This document shows, one piece after another, positions 23,029 to 31,012 of a DNA stretch of 45,419 nt (the stretch's first letter is position 1; every line of letters starts with the position of its first letter). The translations under genes were made by a program, and so were the position numbers. The notes beneath the pieces were generated by a model. The model had not been told where the DNA came from. It was given only the letters and a program-made list of their open reading frames with translations, and ran no database searches. Location of the stretch: contig JAZDOR010000128.1 of the NCBI GenBank assembly GCA_043798435.1, positions 1 through 45,419 of the forward strand, in the 5' to 3' direction. The stretch comes from JAGUXG01 sp043798435. Its GTDB lineage: Bacteria > UBA9089 > UBA9088 > JAGUXG01.

Positions 23029-23391
23029 TCAATTTTCTTTAAGAACCTCTTCTATCATCCCGAACATCTTCTCTGGCTTGAATGGCTTATGGATACAGCC
23101 ATAGGCTCCTTGCTTAATTGCCTCTAAAAGAAGCTCTTCCACAGCAAACCCAGTCATCATAATCACTTTTACTTTTTGGTCTATCTCCTTTATCTTGATA
23201 AATGTCTCCACGTCATTCATCTCAGGCAGCCTGATGTCCATCATAATCAGGTCGTAGTGAGCCTTTTTTACCTCCTCAATAGCTTTATAGCCATCCAGAC
23301 AAGGCTTTGCCGTGTAGCCTTTAAGCTCAAGGATGGCTCCTAACATCTCCGCCAAATCCTTCTCATCATCAACAATCAGTATCTTTGCCAT
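23029..23391 (-). CDS. Single-domain response regulator (CheY-like)
   Basis: 120 residues from the ATG at 23391 (MAKILIVDDEKDLAE). All receiver positions are present: DDE acidic pocket at 8-10, phospho-acceptor Asp in LIMMDIRLPEM (about 53), Thr in VIMMTGFA and Lys in CIHKPFKPEK (about 104). There is no output domain. The histidine-kinase gene is upstream on the same strand, 248 bp away, with an inverted-repeat element between them; the pair probably forms a phosphorelay. No ribosome site is visible. Confidence 0.9.
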   Translation of the reverse strand: MAKILIVDDEKDLAEMLGAILELKGYTAKPCLDGYKAIEEVKKAHYDLIMMDIRLPEMNDVETFIKIKEIDQKVKVIMMTGFAVEELLLEAIKQGAYGCIHKPFKPEKMFGMIEEVLKEN

Positions 23392-23422
23392 TTTGAAATA
23401 AAGATTCACCACTCAAGACACA

Positions 23423-23591
23423 GAGAAATAAAAAATTAGACACTGATATACACAGATGGTCACAGAAAAGATATTTAGACACTGATTTACACAGATACTC
23501 ACAGATAATTTTTTAATTCTTATCAGTGTAATCTGTGTTAATCTGTGTCAAAAATATTTTCTTTAGGGTTTTCGTTTTTCGGGTTTTCGTG
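23423..23591 (-). repeat. Family D long inverted repeat, copy 1
   Basis: 169 bp that match 27341-27510 in inverted orientation almost base for base. They contain the word palindrome GACACAGATTAACACAG with AATCAGTGTCTAAATATC and a CACGAAAACCCGAAAAACG tail. It flanks the kinase-HicBA-ATP-grasp block. Confidence 0.85.
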
Positions 23592-23639
23592 TTGCTTCTT
23601 TCTCCGTGCCTCCGTGGTTCATATTCTTATACAAGATAG

Positions 23640-25883
23640 TTACCCTTCTATCGGCAGGCTTACCACAAACCTTGTGCCTACACCTACCTCGCTCTCTACC
23701 TCAAGCTTTCCAGAGTGCTCCTCAACAAATCTCAAGCAGACAGAAAGCCCAAGACCTATCCCCTTTGCCTTTACAGTATAGAATGGGTCAAATATCCTGG
23801 CCAAATTCTCCTTTTCTATCCCCGGGCCATTATCAGAGATACTCACCCTAACAAAATCCCCTTCTTTCTCACTTTTTACTTTTAACTTTTTACTTTTAAC
23901 TTCCTCCATCGCCTCTGTGGCATTTTTTATAAGATTAACAATCACCTGCTTCAGCCTTTCTGTATCACCCAGGATATTGGGCAATTCACCAAGCTCCTCC
24001 CTTACCTCTATCTCAGAAAGGGTATCTGGTGGTAGCTCATCTAAAGCCTCTTTGATGATATAATTCAGATCTACCTTGGTCTTCTTTAACTCAATAGGTC
24101 TTGAGATGTCAAGGAGGTCATTGATAAATCCTGTTGCCCTGAAAGTGGCGTTTTCCATACTATGAATAGTCTTTTGAGCCATATCATTCTCAGGGAGGAT
24201 CTCCTTAAGGAGATAGAGACCATTGGTTATAACCTGCAAGGGATTCCTCACCTCATGGGCAGCTTCTGCTGCAATTTGAGAAATGGTTGATAATCTCTCT
24301 GCATCTTTCAGCCTCTCTTCCATCCTTTTCTTTTCAGTGATATCCCGGAAGACCATAACTACGCCAAGTATATTGCCCTTTGCATCATAAATGGGTGCAC
24401 CGCTATCAGCGATTATCCGCTCCTGGCCATCTTTTCCAATGAGAAGTGTATTGTTGGCCAGGCCTACAATCATCCCAGAGCTAATCACCTTCTCTACAGG
24501 GTCCTCACACCTTTCTCTGGTCTGCTCATTAACGATATAAAAGACATCACTTGTATGCTTAGCAAGGGCATCCTTCTCTTTCCAGCCTGTCAATTCCTCA
24601 GCCACCTTGTTAAGCAGGACCACCAGCCCTTTTGTATTGGCAACAATGACACCATCGCCTATGCTCCGCAAAGTTACATCAAGCCGCTCCTTCTCCTCCT
24701 CAAACAGATTAGCCAACCCTCCAATCTGAAGAGAGACAGAGCTGATAGATTGAACAATGTCATGGCTCAGGATATTTATGGGCCTAAAAAACTCATCGTA
24801 ATCTGCTGCAGCAACTATAGACCACCTTGCCTCCTTTATGTTCAGGGGCATTGCATACTGAAACTTATCTATCACCTCACCTTTCATATTCATCCCCTGA
24901 TAGTAAGAGTAAAACTCATCTCCTTTTATTGCCCTGTCGTGCCAATCATAGAATCCGTGCAGGAATTCAGAGGGTCTATGCTCTTTTTTAAGCACATCCC
25001 TTTCTACATTTATCACCCTTTTATCAGGATGGAAGATTATCCTGCCTGTCTGGCGGTCAATTATGCCAATATAACCACCCTCTCCAACCTTCTGGGTGGC
25101 TAAGCTGATAAACCCTTCATTACTCTGCAAGCTGGGAAGGTCAATGGAGGTGTAATTGGCTAAATATATCTCTAATATAGCCTTTACATTTAGGACCTTC
25201 TCTTTCACAGACCTTATGGCTACTGCCTCCAGATTTTCCTTGAGCCTCTTAGCTACATCCCCTTCTAATCTGATAAGTGTTTCATAAAGTTTTTTGCTTA
25301 AGGTAGCCTCAGGCTCTCCCAGCCTCTTTATTAAGAGATATTGCCTTGCCAAAAATTTGGCTAAACTTGTATAAAACCACCTTTCTATGTTCTCATAAAG
25401 GAAGGAAAAGAATTCCCTCTCTGTCCACCCAAGTTTTTCAGAAAATAGAGAATAACATTCTGGGGTATATCTTGATAGCTTATCTGCGTCCTTGACAATG
25501 GCATCCTCTTTGCTGACAGGCTCTCTTCTCGTGTCATGCCACAATATAATCTCGGCAATCTCTTCTATCTCCTCCTTTGGTAAATTCAGGTCAGAGAGGA
25601 TCTTTTTGGCTATATTACTGCTCTCTATCTCGTGTTTGTGTCTCAATTCCACATCCTCTAATCTAAGGACAGGCTTCCTTACCCTTACCTCATCCTCGTG
25701 TGAGAAGATGTGCCAGCCTGTATCGTGCAGGATTGCCGCTGGAATGACTATCCTTTCATTACCTTCCTCTTCTTGGAGCAATCTCTTTGCCATCTCTAAG
25801 CTGGATAGAAGATGAACCAAATCTCTCTCATCCCGACAATACCCCTTAGCCTTCTCTAACATAGCCTCAAATAGTTTTTTCAT
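23640..25883 (-). CDS. Soluble HD-Cache-like-PAS sensor histidine kinase
   Basis: 747 residues without a membrane segment. Residues about 15-160 are an HD domain (ILHDTGWH, LRHKHEIES, ILWHDTR, VKDADKLS). About 215-370 resembles a Cache sensor (GYIGIIDRQTGRIIFHPDK, WSIVAAADYDEFF). About 400-520 is a PAS domain (TLRSIGDGVIVANTKG to VVMVFRDITEKKR). The kinase core has the H-box AAEAAHEVRNPLQVI, N-box VNLIKNATEAM, G1 DNGPGI and G2 GIGLGL. A short KSKKLKVKSEK insert before the G1 box is coded by repeated TTTTTACTTTTAAC words. It probably pairs with the response regulator downstream. A Cache fold in a cytoplasmic protein is unusual. Confidence 0.88.
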   Translation of the reverse strand: MKKLFEAMLEKAKGYCRDERDLVHLLSSLEMAKRLLQEEEGNERIVIPAAILHDTGWHIFSHEDEVRVRKPVLRLEDVELRHKHEIESSNIAKKILSDLNLPKEEIEEIAEIILWHDTRREPVSKEDAIVKDADKLSRYTPECYSLFSEKLGWTEREFFSFLYENIERWFYTSLAKFLARQYLLIKRLGEPEATLSKKLYETLIRLEGDVAKRLKENLEAVAIRSVKEKVLNVKAILEIYLANYTSIDLPSLQSNEGFISLATQKVGEGGYIGIIDRQTGRIIFHPDKRVINVERDVLKKEHRPSEFLHGFYDWHDRAIKGDEFYSYYQGMNMKGEVIDKFQYAMPLNIKEARWSIVAAADYDEFFRPINILSHDIVQSISSVSLQIGGLANLFEEEKERLDVTLRSIGDGVIVANTKGLVVLLNKVAEELTGWKEKDALAKHTSDVFYIVNEQTRERCEDPVEKVISSGMIVGLANNTLLIGKDGQERIIADSGAPIYDAKGNILGVVMVFRDITEKKRMEERLKDAERLSTISQIAAEAAHEVRNPLQVITNGLYLLKEILPENDMAQKTIHSMENATFRATGFINDLLDISRPIELKKTKVDLNYIIKEALDELPPDTLSEIEVREELGELPNILGDTERLKQVIVNLIKNATEAMEEVKSKKLKVKSEKEGDFVRVSISDNGPGIEKENLARIFDPFYTVKAKGIGLGLSVCLRFVEEHSGKLEVESEVGVGTRFVVSLPIEG

Positions 25884-25898
25884 TTTGTTTGGCGATTT

Positions 25899-26126
25899 TT
25901 ACATTACCTCCTTGAACCTTTCTATTGTTAAATCTGCATCTTCCAAGATACTTTTTAGGATTTTCGGATGAAGAATCTTGCTTAAATGATGAGGAACAGT
26001 TACTCTCCTGCCTTCTCTATTTTTGTATATTCTGTGTTTTCCGCTTTGCCGACTCAGAAAAAAACCTGCCTTTTCTAATGCCCGAATAGCATTAGCAGTA
26101 GTTATTCTTGGAAGCCTTTCAGTCAT
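25899..26126 (-). CDS. hicA: HicA mRNA interferase toxin
   Basis: 75 residues with GGAGGT before the ATG. The double-stranded RNA-binding-like HicA fold is recognised from ANAIRALEKAGFFLSRQ, then SGKHRIYKN (the catalytic His of the usual GSH motif, here GKH) and VTVPHHLSKILHPKIL. It overlaps the hicB stop by 4 bp. HicA cleaves mRNA independently of ribosome position in many hosts. Confidence 0.9.
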   Translation of the reverse strand: MTERLPRITTANAIRALEKAGFFLSRQSGKHRIYKNREGRRVTVPHHLSKILHPKILKSILEDADLTIERFKEVM

Positions 26127-26347
26127 ACTACTACCTCCAATGAAGTCAAGCTAACTGACTCAGATCGTAGAATTTCCTCACCATTTTCTTTTCTGTCCTC
26201 TACATGTAATTGAATGGCGTCTTTAATATTTTCCAAAACCTCTTCATAAGTATCTCCCTGTGTATAGCATCCTTGAAAATCTGGACAGAAAGCATAATAA
26301 CCATCACTGGTTTTTTCAATTACTGCCGAAAAATGAAAAGTGTTCAT
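26123..26347 (-). CDS. hicB: HicB antitoxin
   Basis: 74 residues with GAGGAGG at ideal distance from the ATG. The HicB fold motif is clear: FSAVIEKTSDGYYAFCPDF, GCYTQGDTYEEVLENIKDAI. There is no separate DNA-binding domain after about residue 70, so autoregulation may be weak or rely on HicA. It is the first gene of the hicBA operon, located between the sensor kinase and the ATP-grasp gene. Confidence 0.9.
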   Translation of the reverse strand: MNTFHFSAVIEKTSDGYYAFCPDFQGCYTQGDTYEEVLENIKDAIQLHVEDRKENGEEILRSESVSLTSLEVVV

Positions 26348-26480
26348 CGCTTTTCCTCCTCTATTTTTAAAAAATCGCTAAAGAAAATATTTACTTTTTC
26401 TATTTTTCGTTCTTTCGGGATTTCGTGATTATATTTTATTTCTCCAAAGTCTCCATGTCTCTGTAGTTAAACACCTACTT

Positions 26481-27311
26481 TCATTTTCTGTTCCATATTG
26501 TTTCAGGCCTTGCCTGGAGAATGACTATATCACTGTCAATAGCCCATTCAATATCCTGATAACAGCCGAAGTGCTTTTCTATCTTTCTACCAAGGGCGAC
26601 AAGCTCTCTAAGACGGCCTTCTCCCAACATATTTTCACCCTCTATCCTGTCAGTAACCTTGTCAACAATAAGGGAGATGGGGCTAGTCCCTCCCGAAAGG
26701 ATACCCTCAGAAAGACCAGCAGAATACTCCAGAAATATCTTTGAGCCATCCCCTGTGGCTGGGTTGACAGTAAACATCACCCCAGAAAAGCTCGGTTTTA
26801 CCATTTCCTGGATAATAACAGCCATAGCCATATTTGAAACCTCTGTAATCTTAAATCCCATCTTCCTTAGATGCGTCAGACATCTGAAAGAGAAAGCACT
26901 CTGCCAGCATTTTATGATAGATTCAAAAAGGTTTTCAGTCCTCACATTGAGGGATGTCTCATATAGTCCGGCAAAGCTTGATCTGCCCAAGTCTTCTATT
27001 ATTGATGAAGACCTGACTGCAAAGGGTGTTCGTATCTCTTTGCACGCATTGGTTATTTCATCAGCCATTACATCTGGAAAACTGCACAAAGCAAGAAGCT
27101 CCTCTATCTCTTTCCATCCCTCTTTTACCTCAAGCAACCCCTTGATTTTATCTTCTATCTCATTGAAGGAGATAAAGTCTAAGAATGCTTGGGTCGTTAG
27201 GGTGAACCCCTCTGGAGTCCGTATTCCAAGCATCTTTACCTCTTTCAGGTAGTAGCTTTTCGTTCCTACCTCAGACAGCGTCGCCTCATCAACCCCCCAT
27301 TTTATATACAT
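26481..27311 (-). CDS. PEP synthase-type ATP-grasp subunit (phenylphosphate synthase beta-like)
   Basis: 276 residues from the ATG at 27311; the frame upstream runs through repeat DNA. It contains only the pyruvate phosphate dikinase/PEP synthase ATP-binding domain: VGTKSYYLKEVKMLGI with TPEGFTLTT, TPFAVRSSSIIEDLGRSSFAG (nucleotide loop), MAVIIQEMVKPSFSGVMFT, and ending DIEWAIDSDIVILQARPET. It lacks the phosphohistidine and PEP-binding domains. The gene upstream (27553-29463) supplies the phosphohistidine domain, so the two should make one enzyme, in the manner of phenylphosphate synthase alpha/beta or related phosphotransferases. A family D repeat separates them. Confidence 0.85.
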   Translation of the reverse strand: MYIKWGVDEATLSEVGTKSYYLKEVKMLGIRTPEGFTLTTQAFLDFISFNEIEDKIKGLLEVKEGWKEIEELLALCSFPDVMADEITNACKEIRTPFAVRSSSIIEDLGRSSFAGLYETSLNVRTENLFESIIKCWQSAFSFRCLTHLRKMGFKITEVSNMAMAVIIQEMVKPSFSGVMFTVNPATGDGSKIFLEYSAGLSEGILSGGTSPISLIVDKVTDRIEGENMLGEGRLRELVALGRKIEKHFGCYQDIEWAIDSDIVILQARPETIWNRK

Positions 27312-27340
27312 ATTTACCGAGATAGAAGTAAAAGGAGAAA

Positions 27341-27510
27341 CACGAAAGCCCGAAAAAACGAAAACCCTAAAGAAGATATTTTTGACACAGATTAACACAG
27401 ATTACACTGATAAGAATTAAAAAATTATCTGTGAGTATCTGTGTAAATCAGTGTCTAAATATCTTTTCTGTGACCATCTGTGTATATCAGTGTCTAATTT
27501 TTTATTTCTC
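27341..27510 (+). repeat. Family D long inverted repeat, copy 2
   Basis: Inverted copy of 23423-23591, starting CACGAAAGCCCGAAAAAACG. The sequence is nearly identical over about 170 bp. It lies between the two halves of the split PEP-synthase-like enzyme. Confidence 0.85.
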
Positions 27511-27552
27511 CAAAATCTCCGTGTCTCTGCGGTTAATTTCTTCTTCACTTGG

Positions 27553-29463
27553 CTAAAGTGTTACCACTTCCACAGTCCCTTTTCCTCCATCAACCCTTAT
27601 GAACTGGCCCGTCTTGATAAGCTGGGTGGCTATGCCTGTGCCAACAACAGCAGGCATGCCATACTCCCGACAGACTATAGCCGCATGACTCATTATTCCA
27701 CCTGTATTAGTAACAATCCCAGAGAGTTTTCCAAATATTGGTGTCCAGGAAGGGGTGGTTATCGGGCAGACCATTATATCACCCTCTTCTATCGTATCTA
27801 AATCATCTACTGATAGGACCACCTTAGCCCTTCCCTCTACAATACCAGGTGAGGCAGGGTGCCCCTGTATCTTAGCCTCAGTACTTGCCTCAAGCCAGGC
27901 ATCTATCTTCTCAGAGACAACCCCCCAGAGCATAATGGTAAAAGGCTCGGTGATCTTCTCAGGTGGGGTGCCTAAGGCTGGGCCTGGTTGGTATTTTGCC
28001 AGAGCAGAAATTATCCCCCTTCTCTTGGCTATCTTTTCTGGCCAATAAAGGGGGCCCCTGGCCAAAGAACCAATCGCCCAGGAGGAACAAAGGTCATATA
28101 GTGCGGCAGAGACCTCATATCTATTCAGATAAAATATATCCTCCTCATCGCAGAAGAAGCCATTCTTCACAAAAACCCCGCCAAGTTGCCTCATCTTATT
28201 CCAGAATATGGTATGGTGCCAGTGTTCAACATAGAAGTTATGCTCTTCAACATAAGGAAAGACCGTTTTTGCCAAAGATAGCTTTTCAAGGAATGCCTTT
28301 TTCTCCTCCCCTGTCCTTAATAGCTCATAATAGCCATTACTTAGCCTCTCTGCCTCTCTTCGTATCTCCTCTTGTTGTCTTTCTATACTCTCTCCTGTCT
28401 CTAATTTTTTAATATACCCTTTTATGGCTGAGAACGGCACGGACAGGTCATCTATCCAGCTTCTTGGTAAATGGTAGAAGCCTGTGCCAGAGCTGAAATA
28501 AAACCAGGGGTCTTTAGCCTTCTCTAAAGCCTCCAGCCATTTTTTGCCAGCTGGAGTTTTCTGTAAGATTACTAATATCTCATCAATCCATGAGTTACTC
28601 TGATAGTTACCAGAAACTCCAAGACTGGTTGCAGGCTTTGCCAGATTTCTCAAGCTCTCATCCTCAAGATTGACTATCTCATCAATCCCTGAGGAAGCCA
28701 GAAAGATGTCAGAAACCCCAAGGCTGACAGCAAGCTTTGCCAAATTTCGGAGTTCAGTATCAGGCCTGAATAGGAGAACATCTATGCCCGCGACCATTTG
28801 GGTGATGGTCTGGTCAGAGATATCAGGAAAGACCTTCTTCATAAAGATTGAAAAGTCAAGAAAGGCAGCATAGCCAAGGTTCAGAAACTCAAAGTGAAAT
28901 GACCATATCCTGGACATACTTTCTAAAAGTCTGTTATATGCCTCCTGCAGCCGAAATCCTGTGGAAATGCCAACTGCATTACTGACTATAGCAATATCCT
29001 CTTTTTCAGGTAGATCCGGGATTTCTATCTTTTTTAATCCCTCAATCTCGACCGTTACCTTCTCCTTCCATTTGGCATAAAGGCTCTCCCAATTTTGATA
29101 GTAAAAACCTGCCCTTTCTGTAAAATCCTTTACCCTTTCCTCTATCTCCTTGGGATTGTCAACAGGGATTGGACTAAGATACACATATCCATTTAGAACC
29201 CTTATATCTATGCCTAATGCTGGGGGAACCATAAATACCCGTGTATTATATTGCCCTAATGAGGATATGGCTATTTCAGCTGTAAAGGTATCAAACGGAT
29301 ATAAAGGTGTGGTCCAATGCATAGTGTCGCAGAACCAGAACCTATCCTCAAATTCCCTGCGCTGGTCACTAAACAGAAGATAGTAAGGATACATCTCCTC
29401 CCAACCCTCTGCACCCTCTGGTGTTTTCACCTCATAAGACTTCGGAAACCTTTTTTCAGACAT
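27553..29463 (-). CDS. Phosphohistidine-domain subunit (phenylphosphate synthase alpha-like)
   Basis: 636 residues. The C-terminus (about 545-636) is a PEP-utilising mobile domain with GHPASPGIVEGRAKVV and the phospho-His motif TNTGGIMSHAAIVCREYGMP. The N-terminal part (EVKTPEGAEGWEEMYPYY, DTMHWTTPLYPFDTFTAE, VPPALGIDIRVLNGYVYLS) recalls the large subunit of phenylphosphate synthase from anaerobic aromatic degraders, from memory. It would accept phosphate from the partner ATP-grasp subunit and pass it to an unknown substrate. Residues about 238-300 contain a 33-residue tandem duplication. A family A element ends 12 bp upstream and no ribosome site is seen. Substrate is not determinable here. 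Confidence 0.78.
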   Translation of the reverse strand: MSEKRFPKSYEVKTPEGAEGWEEMYPYYLLFSDQRREFEDRFWFCDTMHWTTPLYPFDTFTAEIAISSLGQYNTRVFMVPPALGIDIRVLNGYVYLSPIPVDNPKEIEERVKDFTERAGFYYQNWESLYAKWKEKVTVEIEGLKKIEIPDLPEKEDIAIVSNAVGISTGFRLQEAYNRLLESMSRIWSFHFEFLNLGYAAFLDFSIFMKKVFPDISDQTITQMVAGIDVLLFRPDTELRNLAKLAVSLGVSDIFLASSGIDEIVNLEDESLRNLAKPATSLGVSGNYQSNSWIDEILVILQKTPAGKKWLEALEKAKDPWFYFSSGTGFYHLPRSWIDDLSVPFSAIKGYIKKLETGESIERQQEEIRREAERLSNGYYELLRTGEEKKAFLEKLSLAKTVFPYVEEHNFYVEHWHHTIFWNKMRQLGGVFVKNGFFCDEEDIFYLNRYEVSAALYDLCSSWAIGSLARGPLYWPEKIAKRRGIISALAKYQPGPALGTPPEKITEPFTIMLWGVVSEKIDAWLEASTEAKIQGHPASPGIVEGRAKVVLSVDDLDTIEEGDIMVCPITTPSWTPIFGKLSGIVTNTGGIMSHAAIVCREYGMPAVVGTGIATQLIKTGQFIRVDGGKGTVEVVTL

Positions 29464-29474
29464 GATTATTCAAC

Positions 29475-29620
29475 TATGCCCAATGAAAATTGGTTTGCAA
29501 AAATTCAGACAGACATCAGACATCAGACTAAAAATCTTCCCTTTAAGTCTGAAGTCTAATGTTCTTGAGTCTATAGTCTTTTTTAACCATCTTTTTGCAA
29601 ACCTGATTTGTTTGGGTATA
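29475..29620. mobile_element. Family A palindromic element with AGTCTATAGTC interior
   Basis: Termini TATGCCCAATGAAAATTGG then TTTGCAAAAATT, and inverted TATACCCAAACAAATCAGG then TTTGCAAAAAG. The interior palindrome is made of CAGACATCAGAC / GTCTGAAGTCTAATG words. Confidence 0.72.
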
Positions 29621-29639
29621 TCTTCTTTTCTTCTACGGG

Positions 29640-29864
29640 TTAAGCACTTTTTCGAATTAATTTATTATCAAGTTCAAGTTTGTAGGAAAGGATTGTTTTG
29701 ATATTTATCTTCTTAGAGGCATTGAGTATTTCTATGCCAACTATTTTATCTTCAGATGCCATATCTAAATTCACACCCTCTGAAATCTCAACAACTCCAT
29801 CAGGCTTTTGGTTTCCTAACCTAATATACATGGCATCAACCTCATTATCATAATGTACTCTCAT
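29640..29864 (-). CDS. DUF2283 family protein (putative antitoxin)
   Basis: 74 residues with GGAAGGAAGAG before the ATG. The DUF2283 pattern MRVHYDNEVDAMYIRLG, VVEISEGVNLDMASEDKIVG, IEILNAS is plain. It overlaps the DUF4258 gene by 4 bp. DUF4258-DUF2283 pairs are commonly regarded as toxin-antitoxin-like modules; activity is not shown. Confidence 0.85.
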   Translation of the reverse strand: MRVHYDNEVDAMYIRLGNQKPDGVVEISEGVNLDMASEDKIVGIEILNASKKINIKTILSYKLELDNKLIRKSA

Positions 29865-30088
29865 CTCTTCCTTCCTTTCTTCAGTGGATAGTTTGTTACT
29901 ACGGTTATTAAATCTTCTTCAACAGAGACGACTATTTTTAAGGGATATTTAAATCCCGAAATAGGTTTTATAATCTCATGTTCACCTTGATGTAAATTCA
30001 TGTTCCTTAAAATGTCTATTACCGTAGATTCTGAAATTCCGTAAAGTTTTGCTCGTCTTTTAGCATGACGTGAGAATTTTATCTCCAT
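29861..30088 (-). CDS. DUF4258 family protein (putative toxin)
   Basis: 75 residues: MEIKFSRHAKRRAKLYGIS, ESTVIDILRN, then EEDLITVVTNYPLKKGRKR. The conserved SRHA-RR and T-x-Y positions are those of DUF4258, an RelE/BrnT-like fold. It is the first gene of a two-gene operon with DUF2283. No ribosome site is seen, although GATGGAG surrounds the ATG. Confidence 0.82.
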   Translation of the reverse strand: MEIKFSRHAKRRAKLYGISESTVIDILRNMNLHQGEHEIIKPISGFKYPLKIVVSVEEDLITVVTNYPLKKGRKR

Positions 30089-30177
30089 CAGATATTATAC
30101 TCAACTAACTTAGGTTTCCAAATTTTCTTAAGTTTTTCCATCTTTCCTTCATTGCACCTGAACAGTTATAAATAGAC

Positions 30178-30711
30178 TTACTTCTTCTTCTTGATATCTT
30201 TCAGCTTTTTTCGCCTGAGGTAGTCTGCTACCAACTCTTGACACTTATCCTTTACGAAACCATACTTCTTTTCATAGACCAACATCTCTCCATCCTTATC
30301 AAAAAACCTGTTTACGCTTCTAAACCCCATTTGAAAGTAGAAATTCCTTGATCTTTGATCCTCTGGAATGTTCACAGTGATAAGCTGGAGATTATGCTTT
30401 TGAAGGAGATTCTCAAGGAATGTGACCAGATTTCTTCCCACACTCCTTCTCTGTCTGTCTGCCCTTGCTGCTAACCAGGTTATCTCATATTCTCTTTGCC
30501 ATTTCATTCTTCTGTATCCAATCACTCCAATAACCTCTAAATCCTCCATATAGACATAAAACCCTCCCTCTTCTGGCTCGGGTTTTTTCTTTAAAAAAGA
30601 TTTGATGTCCTCTTTTAACCTGTTTATGGCTAATGGATTGAAGAAATGTGGAAGTCCAGAGAAGATTTGAATGACAGAATCTACTGCCTGTTCATTTAAT
30701 GGTTGAATCAT
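30178..30711 (-). CDS. GNAT-family N-acetyltransferase
   Basis: 177 residues from the ATG at 30711 (a TTG is 15 bp upstream). The GNAT core is visible: GGFYVYMEDLEVIGVIGYRR (beta strands 2-3), then LAARADRQRRSVGRNLVTFLE, where R-x-x-S-V-G-R-N is the acetyl-CoA pyrophosphate loop, and SRNFYFQMGFRSVNRF, the usual fold end. The C-terminus is lysine-rich (RRKKLKDIKKKK). The substrate is unknown. It lies downstream of nusA on the same strand but behind a strong hairpin. Confidence 0.82.
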   Translation of the reverse strand: MIQPLNEQAVDSVIQIFSGLPHFFNPLAINRLKEDIKSFLKKKPEPEEGGFYVYMEDLEVIGVIGYRRMKWQREYEITWLAARADRQRRSVGRNLVTFLENLLQKHNLQLITVNIPEDQRSRNFYFQMGFRSVNRFFDKDGEMLVYEKKYGFVKDKCQELVADYLRRKKLKDIKKKK

Positions 30712-30751
30712 GGTATAAAAAAGCAACTATTGCCCTTTTAAGATTAAATCT

Positions 30752-30820
30752 GTAAACGAATAGAACGAATTAAACTAAAAAGAATAAATAGATTTGTTAA
30801 ATTCGCTTAATTCGTTTACC
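30752..30820. repeat. Palindrome GTAAACGAATAGAACGAATT / inverse
   Basis: The arms TGTAAACGAATAGAACG and CGCTTAATTCGTTTACC are complementary with few mismatches. The spacer is A/T-rich. It lies just upstream of the GNAT gene; a role in termination or as element debris is possible. Confidence 0.55.
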
Positions 30821-30947
30821 TATAAATCAAAATTGAAGAGGCACTACTCAAGTAGCAAGAATACAGAATTCAGGAGTCAGAATTCAGAATACCTGAACAG
30901 TTATAAAAAATTTCCTTAAAGGTTTTTTGAAAAAATGCCGATATATA

Positions 30948-31012
30948 AATAAGGACGAGAGTGTAGGTGCGAACTTTCCCCTCCTATTCTACACCTACTT
31001 CTCGTCCTTATT
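30948..31012 (-). terminator. Strong hairpin overlapping the nusA stop codon
   Basis: Arms AATAAGGACGAGAGTGTAGGTG (22 nt, split for length: AATAAGGACGAGA and GTGTAGGTG) and its inverse CACCTACTTCTCGTCCTTATT pair over about 21 bp with a 22-nt loop. The upstream arm encodes the final NKDEK and TAG of NusA. The U-run is not immediate, TTTATATATCGG then ATTTTTT, so it may be a terminator or an RNA-stability element. Confidence 0.6.
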
